Made by a program: the position numbers and the translations under genes
Assembly: GCF_030272615.1 (NCBI RefSeq)
Contig: NC_081412.1
Location: 97,091,796 to 97,155,795 of the forward strand
Reading direction: 5' to 3'
Origin: Cryptomeria japonica
Lineage: Eukaryota > Streptophyta > Pinopsida > Cupressales > Cupressaceae
DNA: 64,000 bases
Shown: one piece after another, positions 25,601 through 37,600 of the stretch
Position numbering within the stretch: the first letter of the stretch is position 1
Layout: each line of letters starts with the position of its first letter
The notes under the pieces: generated by a model
The model's database searches: none
Seen by the model: the letters and a program-made list of their open reading frames with translations, nothing else
What the model was told of the DNA's origin: nothing

Positions 25601-28600
25601 TTTTTTATTGAATAGTTGTTTTTCTGAATTTATTTATTATATTTGTTTTCTAATTACTTTTTATTTTGTCAATAATATAATATTGTAAATTTATATTATT
25701 ATTTGATAAATATGAAATTAATATTAATATTTAATAAATATAAATTATATTAAATTTTGTTTATTATTATCGTTAAGATTTTATTTAGTTCATTCTATTC
25801 ATTTATTTGGTTATATATATATTTTATATTTTAATTGTATTATTATTATTTATTATGAAAGTCTATTTTAATGCGGGCATCATCACGTTTGATTGTTTAG
25901 ATGGGGACATCACAGACCATTGGAGTGTACAAAATCAATGAATTCATTCATATTCTTACAAGATCAATGAATTCACTCATGACTATATCCTACAAATTAG
26001 GATTAAGGAAGAGTTTATGAAATGCCGCCTTGTACCCTTTAGCTATTTCATAATCCTTATATGGGGCAATCTTGGTTGGCATAGAAAGAATTTCAATACT
26101 ATAGTATTTTGGACGCAATCCAAAGAAAAAACGATGTAGTGGGGTTCTCATTGTGTTCCATTTCTCTTCAATCATTCTATGCACTTGTTTGAAGATATTT
26201 TTTTAGAATCTTGCTCTTTCTCATTTATGATGGTCTTCATCTTCTTAATAATTAAGTTGATGCTATTATATATCTCTTCCAAGCAAGGCTTGTCCACGTC
26301 ATTATAATGAATTATATTCAAATGGGCTCGATGAGATTGAGGAGACACTTGACACAATCTCAACAAAAGACATCTAAGATCACGTGCTTAATATATGTTG
26401 CCTTCTTAGTGCTGCTTGACTTCCATATGGATCAAGTTTAACTAATGGCCATTGTGTCTCAAACTTTCACAAGTGGTTTCAAAGTGATTGTGTTAGAGGC
26501 GAAGTAGGTTCTTGCAACTTGTCCATATGGATCAAGTTTAACTAATGGCCATTGTGTCTCAAACTTTCACAAGTGGTTTCAAAGTGATTGTGTTAGAGGC
26601 GAAGTAGGTTCTTGCAACTTGTCCAAAAAAAAAAAAACTAGCTAAAAAAATAAGCGTTGATGTGTTTTTTAGACACCTCTAACACAAAATAAAATACCCA
26701 AATATATTTTACTCTCTATTGAACAAAATCATCGCGAATGCTTAATACATGATCAACCAAGATGACTCGAAGGTTCCTAATGTCAAGTCATGATGTTTGG
26801 GTAACTCAATGGCTAATGTGATTTGCTGTATGCACAAAGGGACTTACAAAATTGTTCTCAAGCTTTCATGAATAGAAGTATGTTTGCCACGGTTTGAAAT
26901 GACTTATGATTTAGCAAGGTAAGCACTTGATCGTATCTCTAACAAAGATTTTGAAATAAATTGCAAAAGGAAAGGGTTTAGAGAGTTCTATTCTAATCCT
27001 ATTTTAATCCTAGAATGCAAGAGATAGTGAATAGCAAGGTGAGCACTTGATCCTATCTCTAACAAAGATTTTGAAATAAATTGCAAAAGGAAAGGGTTTA
27101 GAGAGTTCTATTCTAATCCTATTTTAATCCTAGAATGCAAGAGATAGTGAATGACTATGAAATTCTACTTGGCTTAGTTTTGTCATACAATGAACAACTC
27201 CACAAAAGCTCAGTGCAATCTTCTAAGGTAATCAATAGATATTCAGATTTATACTCACAACACTAACACCATCCATTCTATCAATATCAATGTGCAAGTA
27301 AAAATCAAAGTTAAGCTTAGATTGGATTCCAGTTGATCACACAAGGCAAATTTACAATCAGCAAGTAGCTCGTGGTATGGATAAACGAATTTCGTATAGA
27401 TTCATTCAACGATTTCTTCATTCAACTAAAATACTTAAAGCAATTTCTAAACCAAATTGAAGATTAAAGAACCACACAATACTCCAAGATTTCATAAAAA
27501 TCACCTAAGTTCAATGATTCAATTTAATTCTGGCAGCATCTAATAAGTGGCGACTCTCAAAATCTCTCTCTTACAAATGAGAGGAGAATGGATTTATATA
27601 GGGTCTCAAAATGAAATGAATGGCCACATTTCTTTTAGAATCAATGGCCAAGATCATGCCAACACAACCCTAATTAGGTTTTCCAACAAAAATGGAATCT
27701 TATCCACATCACAAAACTCGAGGAATGAGGTTCAATGAGATGCCGCCTAGTCATCAAGCAAGCTGTCTTATAGAAGATTCCTTTCTTTCAATCCCTCTCT
27801 TTGGCTGCATATTCAATGATTCTAGACATTACCGAATTGAGCTCCTCCATTGTGACAATTGGCAAACCATCTTGGTGCAATTCAATCACATCCAAGGCAT
27901 CTGAGCAAGCATCGAAGATGTTCTCCCAATCTGGTGTAAGCTTTGTAAGTTGCTGATGAAGATCATAAGGGAGACCAAATCGTTTAACTGATTCCTCTTG
28001 ATAGACTCTAGCCCTTGAAAGTAAACAAACTTCATCTTTTCTTTCAATCCTTCCAAATTCAAGGTGCTAGAAGTGTGGACATCTTGTCCCAATAATTCCT
28101 CAATTGAAGTGAGGATCTTTGATTGTATCTCTAAGTGTGGACTTCTTTATTGCCAAAGAACAATACCATCCATGGAAATCATACACATTTCCCCCCTGAA
28201 TTACTACCTCCTGGATCAATGTAGATGTAAGAATATGCTTCAATACCTTGAGGTGAGGAATAGTCTTGTCTTGCGCTGGTTGGAACTCTTCCCATACTCC
28301 TTCCAAGCATTGTATCCTACTTATGAGCAACGTTGTTCTATCATAGGCTTGGACAAACTGGACTAGGAAGTCATCTGCTTGCTTCGAAATATCCTCTATC
28401 CATTTTCCAACCTCCTGGTATGTACTCCTCATTGCCTCATGATCATTAGGTGACCCTTGGGTAATAGCAATTGCTGAAACAAATGTAGGATCCTCATGCC
28501 TTATTAGGGGATTTAACCCCTCAATGTATTCCTTGAGTTTCTTGTTCTCCATTTCTAGCATTTCCTTTTACTCTTCAACTCTTTTTAATTGTGCCTCAAT

Positions 28601-31600
28601 TGCCTTGGTAGAATCATTCAGCTCTTGAAACTCTTGTTGCTTTGTGGATGGTCCAAGGTCACTTGTTGTAACCGGATAGTCCATGGGAGTGATCTCACCT
28701 CTAGGCTTGTCAACTATTGAGACAGCCACTTGCACAATGAGGGCTCTTGAATAATCTCTAGTAATCCTAGAGAACTTCTTCGCCTTATTTTTTTCTTTAG
28801 CCTTACCAATCCAAGTTAAGAAGTTATCTATATCTTCAATGGGCTGTGCCTCTATAACTTTCTTTTTTTCCATACTATTCATCAACCATTCAGGAATTGT
28901 AGAAATTTGCATCCCATCCTCGAGTTGATGATGATCATTAAGTTTCTCAAGGTGGAAACTACCTCATCATCTGCTCCCTTCTTACTAAGATCCACCATAT
29001 CATCGCCTAAATGGACCTCAAGCCGAATGGTAGGAGATCTTGGTTGCTGTTCTTCATCTTCATGTGGTGCTGCTTGTGCTGATGCGTGCTCATCTTGATC
29101 ATTCTTTGGTAGGATCTCTGTGTCAGAACCTTATTCGGACCCATTGTTTTCTTTTGGTATATAATTCTCCTTAACAGATGAGGAATTCATGATAGACTGA
29201 GGAGTGCTAGACTTATGCTTCTTGTGTCTGGATTCTTGACTGGCAATCTCCTTTTCTTTTGCTTGTGTTCCTCCAAGTATAGCCCTTCTTCTCTTAGGAG
29301 CTTGATTTTCCTCATCCTTATTTGCTTTCACATCACTTATAGTTCTTCCATCATCATTGAGAGAAGACTCCTCACTCTTAATTTTCTCATAGGTTAAGGT
29401 GGTATTATGTCTCCTTAGCTTGTTTTTCAGCTTGTCTACCCATTCTCTGGAGCAATCATTCACTTCCCTCATCAAAATACTCAAGTCTACCATCTCGGGT
29501 TGTGATCAATTAGGTGATGGAATTGATTTGTCCTTCTCCTTTGCATATTGAGGATGAATATGATTCTCATCATCCTTCACTTGATCAGGAATTGAGAAGA
29601 AGTTACATTTCCTCTCGAAGTCCACTGACGTTTGAGACCACATCTTTCGCCTAACTCCGAACTCATCTGTAAGATTTGCCCTGTAGTCCTCGATGTCAAT
29701 CTTGTGTGTACATTCTGAGGTGGAAGAATTCTAGTTCTTAGTTAACTGTATCTGCTGCTGCTGCAGTGGGGCACATCTCCATCATTTTTCCAAGTGTGAT
29801 AGGAAAAATAATACCTTGTCTCCAACCTTCTTCCATTTGGAAGATATCTGAGATTCCGGATAGTATCCCTCAAGCACATTCTTCAAGTGTGTCGCCCTTG
29901 CAGCTATCCCCGCCTTTGACATGGTATCTATATGAGGCTAGAAGTCAATAACTTTGCAAAAAATAAGCTTGAAATTTAATTTTCCAGAATTGAAAGTTCT
30001 GATTTTAAATGATTTTCAGACTTGTTAGCTTTCTAAAATCAGAAATTTGAAGTTATGAAACATAATTCTGGAAAATACGGATGTTTGGATCAAAATCTGG
30101 AAAATTTGCTTTAAAGAAACCTGATTTTCAGACTTAGGAAAGGTCTGATTTTAATGTGTAAGTCTGAAAATGTCCTTCCAAGTGCAGAAAATGAATGGTG
30201 TTGCAACCTAGTTCGCTGTCTCAGGTCTGATTTCTGAGTACAAAGATCTGAAACATCTCTGAAAATCATGTTTTATCAGTTGGAAGTAATCTCTTTCATG
30301 GTGCAATTCATGCAGTTGATGCGATTTGTGTTCACTTGGCTGGAAATAGTGTGCTTTCAGTTTGAGATAATGGCTGGTAATGGTGGTCTCAGTCAGCAAT
30401 GGCGCTTTTGATAATGCTGCAATTACCTCCAATGGTGGTGCTATTAATGCCTTAGGCAAAAATTGGTACCTCTTTCTTAGGCGATTTCAATCCCTCCTTT
30501 CTTCCAGCTCACTTGATTTCAAATTAGTGACTTAATGATATAATATTGTTTGCTGGCCTGCGTTTTTATTCAACATTTCACCTTTCATTGTCACCACACA
30601 ATGAATGTGGGATAAATAGCATGTTAACCCAACAAGGTGGAAAATCGCTATGCATTGGGACATTTAAATTTGACTTGATTTTCCCTTCATTTCACCCACC
30701 AAATGGAACGGTGGAAAATCACACTTCATAGGGATTGATTTTCCATTCAAATCATATTCCTTTTGCATTTGAAACGCATTTAGTCTAGCAAGGGGGAAAA
30801 TCGATGGCCATTGGGACTTTGTTTTTCACTATAAATTCACTTTTCCTTGCATATTTCCTCTTAAGTGGAAATCCTTTGGTCATCAGGACTTATTGTCCTT
30901 AAGAATCTCATGTAATTTTTTTATCTCTAGCCCCTTGGTGGAAAATTGACCCTCATTTGGACACTTAAATTTGTTTAAATCTTTGCAAATCAACCTCAAG
31001 TGGAAAATCAACCCTCATCTGGACACTTAAATATGTTTAAATCTTTGCAAATCAACCTCAAGTGGAAAATCGACCTTCATCAGGACACAATATTCATGTT
31101 GTTTTTGCATCATTTAATCACTTTTCCCTCAAGTGGAAAATCAATCCTCATTAGGACTTCATATTTTTCACCTTAGCTTGGTCATTTTTCCTTGAAGTGG
31201 AAAATCGTGGGTCATCAAGACTCATTTTCCTTATGTATTTTTACTTTGGTAGGCCTAGTGGAAAAACGACCTCCATCGAGACTCATCTAGTCCTTCGTTT
31301 TGTCTTGAGTGGAAATTCTCTTGTCATTGGGACTTTCCACAATAATACTTGTAAACTTATTCCTGGAGTGGAAATTTGACTTCCGTCAGGACTTGCATGA
31401 TTTTCACCTTGTTTGCTTAGTGGAAAAACACCTACCATCGAGACTTAGTGATTTATGACTTAACTGCTTAGTGGAAAAACGTTTTCCATCAGGATTTAGT
31501 TGATTTTCACACTTTAGAAGCCCACATTTACCCAATTTCATCAGTTTATGCAGTGGAAATTCTATTTCCATCAGGACTTTATGAATTTTCCCAAGTTTTC

Positions 31601-34600
31601 AAGGGTGGAAAATAGAAGTCCATCGGGACTTTGTGCATTTTTGGGTTCATTTCACCTCCTAGGAGTGGAAAAACGACTCCTATAGGGACCCTTAGCGTTT
31701 TCATACAAAACCCTCATCAATTTGCAACATTTTCATCATTTTTCACTCGAATTGAAGGGCAAGTTGCAACTCCTAATGACATTAAAACTCAAAGATTTAA
31801 CATTATTTGCATTGTGAAAACTTGGAAACATGACCATATCCAAAGACGAGACTTGGACATTTAAAGCTCAAAATTATCACTTGACTGCCAAAACCATAAA
31901 CTAACAAAACCGGAAAGTAGGGAAAAGGGGGTCCTCGTTTGCAATGGGGTGATGTGTGTGTTGGTGTGTTTTTTATGCATGCTCAACTCAGAATAAAATG
32001 CCCAGAGATATCCTATTATCTTTTGATCAAAATCTTATATGTGCTAAACAACTGAGTTGTGTGATCACAAACACGACTCCAAGGTTCCCAAATTCGTATG
32101 GATAGTCTGAGTTGGTTCATTGTGATTTGCTGGTAATCTCAAGGGGGACTTACATAATTGTCCGAGGAGTGAATCAATCAAAGGATTCAGCTGATTTCGA
32201 CACTTGTAACTTTCTTCTTTTTTGAGTTAATTTTGCAACGAGTTCTTTCCATTCCTACTTCTGCTAAGACTGGGAAAAAGGAGAAAAGGGTGAGGGTTTA
32301 GGAAGATAATTCTAATCTTAAGCTAATTCTATGAACTCTGGAGACAAAAATTGCAAAAGTGGAATTTAAAACCAATTCTTGTTTCTCCAAATTCAACAAC
32401 TACACAAGAACGGTGCTATCTTCTAAGGAATTTAAAAGATTTTTACATCAGTTATACTCACCAACATATTGAACAATGGATATAACAATAGAAGCTAAGT
32501 TTTAATTTATTGGTTCATGCTAACTTTGCAAAATAATTGAAAATCATCCAATTAGAAAAAGTACGAACACATCAACTCCACATTAAGCAATTTTATCAAA
32601 TCCTTCAGTCAATTCATCAACTTGGAAATTAAATCTATTCTAATGAGAGCCAAGAAACCATGCTAACTTGCAAACGTAGACAAAGATTCACCAACATTTT
32701 GAACAATGAATAATGTTTGGTACTTTTTGTTTATTTAAGGGGTAAACGCTTTTGACCTGGAGCTATGAACCAGTGAGGCCACAAACGGCCCAGCGAAGGC
32801 ACAAGGCCTTGCAAGCACAAAGGCCCAACAAGGATTTGAACCTTGGTGGCCGCTTCACCAACAAAGTGTTTTAACCGCAGCACTACATGTCCGAAGACAT
32901 AATGTTTGGTACTTAAGAAGTATCACTACAACAATTTTTCTGAAATCTTTCCCTAGCAAATGAAAAGAGGATGGTTTATATAGACACCCCATTACAAAGC
33001 AACGACCCAGATTGATCCAAGATCAACGACCAAGATTGAAACATTGAACTCTAATTAAGGCAAGCTACAAGAGTTATCCAAAATGGACCATTGAGAAATA
33101 AACAACTATTAAGTCCAGCTTTCTTCTAGAAGTGGGTGTCCCTTATCCTTTTCCTTGCCAGCAAATTCAATGAACTTGGTCACTATGGGGTTGATGTAGA
33201 GCATCCAACAAACTCACCCAATAGGGGAGACCTTCTCCCAACTCACCTTTCCAAATGGGTGATAACACCCCTCAAGCCTACAAAGTACTTAAAAGGCCAC
33301 TAGTTTCTCAATCTGCCCCCAATAACCCAAAGACACACTCCTACTTCTCAACCTCCATCCAATCATGGAAACATGCCCAAATAGGTTTCACCAACATGTT
33401 TAGACCATAGACCAAATGCTTCAACACCAAACACCATAGATCTCTTTAATAGCCAACAATACTAGGCCTTTCCAATTAGGACTCCCAAACTCCATTAGTA
33501 CTCAAACCCCAACACGTAATGGTTTCCCACCAAAGTCATATCCTCCTTGACACACCTTCAAATACTTCCAACATGCCTAGACAAGGCTCTCTCTACCCTC
33601 CCAACCACCCAAAATGACATAACAATGATTATTGAGGATTCACTGTTTCAGGACAGTCAAAACTTGCTTTAGGACAGTCATAATTAAATGGGCCTTTCCT
33701 TGCTCACAACCCTCCAAAGGTAAACAATGATGAAGGGAATCCACCCTACTACACCTCTAACACCCAAATCAACACCCAATCCACTCCTACACATGTAAGT
33801 GCAGTGATTTCCAACGCACTGGCAACTGTGACAGTCAACTCAAGGTTTAGGTCAGTCATAAATCATCATGGTTTGATTGACTTCCTTGTTCATCTAGCAC
33901 TAGGATCATACCAAGGGGTTCCTTGCACAACCCTTCCTTCATTTACAACACCATTCATCACCTTTGTTGCATCTATACCATCCAAAACTCCATGAAAACA
34001 CTGTATTTTCAGACTGTGGTACTGTCAAATCTGCATTTTGACATCATCTTACTTTGCTTTGTTTTTTTTGCTTTATGACCTTAAAGGCAATTTTTGCTTT
34101 AATCTAGAAGCTTTTGTTATGGTAAATTTTATCTTGACTTTAATTTTCTTCTCATTCAACACTTAGCCAAAAATGAAAAAAACTCCTTATGGTGAATTTT
34201 ATCTTGATTTTAATTCTTTTTCTTTCAATCCACCAACACTTAGCCAAAATTTTCCAATTCTTCTTTTCAACACTTAGGCGAATTTCATCTTGAGTTTTGC
34301 TTTAATTCATCTATACTTAACAAAAATTTCCCTTTATCCACCTTAGGCGGACTTTGCACTTGAACAAGGAATTTTCTCAATTCCTAGGCGGACTTGACTC
34401 TTGTTTGAGGATTCTTCACCAAGGGGGGGGTGAATTTTGCATGAGAGCAAGGATTTTCCTCATTTGCTTGAGTTGGCTTCACTCCAAGTCAAGGAATTTC
34501 CTTATTCCTAGGGTAGACTTGGTATGCACTTGTGGATATTCCTCTTCTGGGTTAGGATTTTTTTTCTTATGTTGCTATACTTGGCCAAGTTTCTCACCAC

Positions 34601-37600
34601 CACCTTGGGCGAACTTGGCACTTGGTTGAGGATTTTTCTTCGATTCCAAGGTGGACTTCACATGTGTTTGTGGAATTTTCCATGTTTGCTTGGGTGGACT
34701 TCATGTGCAACAAGGAATTTTCCATGGAAACTTGGAATTTTTCCAAGGAATTTAGGAATTTTCCAAGGAAACAAGGAATTTTTCCAAAGAAACAAGGAAT
34801 TTCTTGCCCCCAGCTTCAGACTTAGCCACTTTTCTTGTGATCTTCAATTAGCTTTTTGGAAATTATCCTCTAGATTCAAAGATGGACCACTCAATCACAT
34901 GGGATATGTTGCTATGCCAAATCAAATTCAAGGAATCAATCTTGCATTAGCACATCACACTTTCTGATGAATCCTGTTCCAACTCCTATGTAATGTCCCC
35001 CGTTGCTTAGCACGCAAATTAATAATAGTTTGCTAGCCTTTATTATTCTTGAAGGCTAATGCAAAAATAAAACTAATAGAAAAAAGGGAATAAGCCATTA
35101 ATTAAATATGAAAGGAGCCTATGGATGCAAACCTATACCTAATTTTATATTTAATTAACTGTGGGGCCCACTTTATTTTTCAATCGAGGCACTGAGACAA
35201 GTTAAATGTGTGTTTGTATTTAATTTTTTCTAAAGGCCATTTTTATGACTTGGGGAGATTTTGTGTTAGGCAGCTTATTGGACCCTTGTACCCTTTTGGA
35301 GTCTCATCAATTTTTCTCACCATTTGTTGCCAATATGGTGAGCAAACTACAATGAAACCAACCCATTTGCATAAATACATCTTGCTATGTGTTGATCAGT
35401 ACTGTCTCAAGTCTCGTTTCTTATTTGTAGTGGATTGTTTTTTTTAAGAGTGGCCAAAAATGAGTGGCTTTCTACCATAACATTGGGATTAGATGGGGGC
35501 ATAGGGTGGATTCATACCATCTGATCTTTTCTTTGTTGAAGGATGATTTGCTTCATAGCTTGTATGTTCATTTGTTTGCTCCTACTTAATAATTAATGCT
35601 ATCACTCATTCAATAGCACATGCACACCATTCTTTTAGGTCAAGCTTTGATGCCTAGTCTAAGAATTCCATAGAAATATGTTTTCACTTTATGAACTTGA
35701 ATACCTAATATCACACTCGCAATTCTAAATATAACCCCATCACTTGGAACCAACTGTATTATATCAACATATTTCCAAAGAGGAAAACTTTTAGATTTTT
35801 TTGAGAATTTAGATCCGCCCATGAAGTTAGAACTACCTACCATTGTAATTCATATGACAATCAATTTTATAAACAACACATTTAAAACAAATAAAAACAA
35901 AAAAATACATTTATAAAATTTAACTCTTTTAAAATTTTAAGCATAGATATAGTCATAGAAAAATGAAAGAACAAAGCAAGAGAGTTTGTTTGATATTTGT
36001 AAAACAAAAATTAGATTTTTTCTTTTACCTGTTTTGAAAAAAGTTCTTCTATTATATTGGTAGTTAATGGTTACTTGTACATGTGTAGGAATAGCAATGC
36101 AACTGTTGTGGAACTTTCAATGATCAATCTTCATCTCTCTCTGTTAAATGACAAGCCAAAATAGAATGAAAGTTCAACCTTATGGAATGGTATTAATCTT
36201 TAGCAATCAAAATGAGCTAAAAAGTGTTTTTGTAATGTTTGAAATGTTCTAGTTGGCACTTTTAGGGTTAGGAATTCTTTTTAGGATAAGGTCAAAATAT
36301 GTTTTTTAAAAATGTGACGGGTTTCCTATAGGGTTGTTGTGATCCATTTGGATCCTCCCCTAGCTTGCTTGGGACACTTGTTGATTGCGTCTTGCTAGAC
36401 ACATGGTGATTGGACTATACTATGGATATAGTGTGAATTGGACTTGGATCTAGTTGGTAACCAGGCGGATGGACTAAACTATGGATATATTTTGAATTGG
36501 ACATGGATCTAGTTGGTAACCAGGCGGATCCAGTAACAATTTTTTATTATCAAGTGGTGGTTTTAAAATTGCTAGTTTGCACCAAGGGACAATTTTGTAA
36601 AATTGTGGTTTGTTTTTGATACCAATGGAAAGTGGCAGTTTTGTTACTGCCAACAACTAATTGAGGTATTTCATTGTGTGAAGTGATACAAACAGAGTAA
36701 TGGATGAAACACTAGTTTTGAGATCATTGGGAGTCTTCTGGTACATGATAGGACACTTAAGCATTATAAATGTTAGGGGTGAAGTGGTGATGTATAGCAG
36801 AGTAACCTATTGTTCTTAGTTGGAACTACCATATTCATCTTGTAAATTTTGCATTGTAGTATTAGAAAGATAAGAGGCAACCTTGTCTGAGTTACACTTT
36901 ACGAGCTTTTTTAATCGACTTCATCAATCAAGGGAAGAAACGAAAGATGTGCAGTAGTCATTTATAGCTGCTTTTCCCCATCTTGGCATTTCAAGGATTA
37001 AATCCTAATGCTACGTGGTTTGTTTTCTTCTCTTTAAATTGCATAGGGTTACACCAATAATGTACAAATTCTAGACATTTTCTACTACTCTGGGACATTC
37101 TAAAACCACCGCCATTTGAAGTAAATTCAAGTAGTTCAGCATGGGTGAAAACTAAATCGTCTTTTATATCTACCAGCATGTTTTGTACAGAAATGATAGA
37201 TGATATGACTATCTAGTGTATTCAGGATATGAAATTTGTTTGGAGTTTTGTCTGAAAATGTACTAGTTCTTCAATTATTACTACATGAAAAATAAGTGTT
37301 AAAGGTGGTCATAAAAATAATTAGTGTAATGATTCACTAGGATTTACTATGTGAAAACCATGACTATAATTGGAAAATGATGCTGCTTTGTTGTCCTTTT
37401 TATCTTTGTTTTTAAGTTCCATTATGGGTACTTCTAAAAAGATAGAATGTTCATGTGCAATAGGAGCATGTGCCTTGGGTTTGGTGCTGAATCACTACTC
37501 CTGCACAGTGCCCAATTTTCCTAGGGTTTGGCTTCAATATTTATAGTTCTGGAGCTGTTGTCCACTTGGATCTGCACAAGTACCTTGCCCCAAACCTCCT

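Noticed and set aside
30639-31700. CRISPR-like array
   Set aside because: Repeats are degenerate and spacing irregular, there are no cas genes, and the DNA is eukaryotic.
32726-32898. A functional tRNA gene
   Set aside because: The tRNA-like head has box A and B but sits in a SINE with target duplications and an A-rich tail; acceptor pairing is not maintained.
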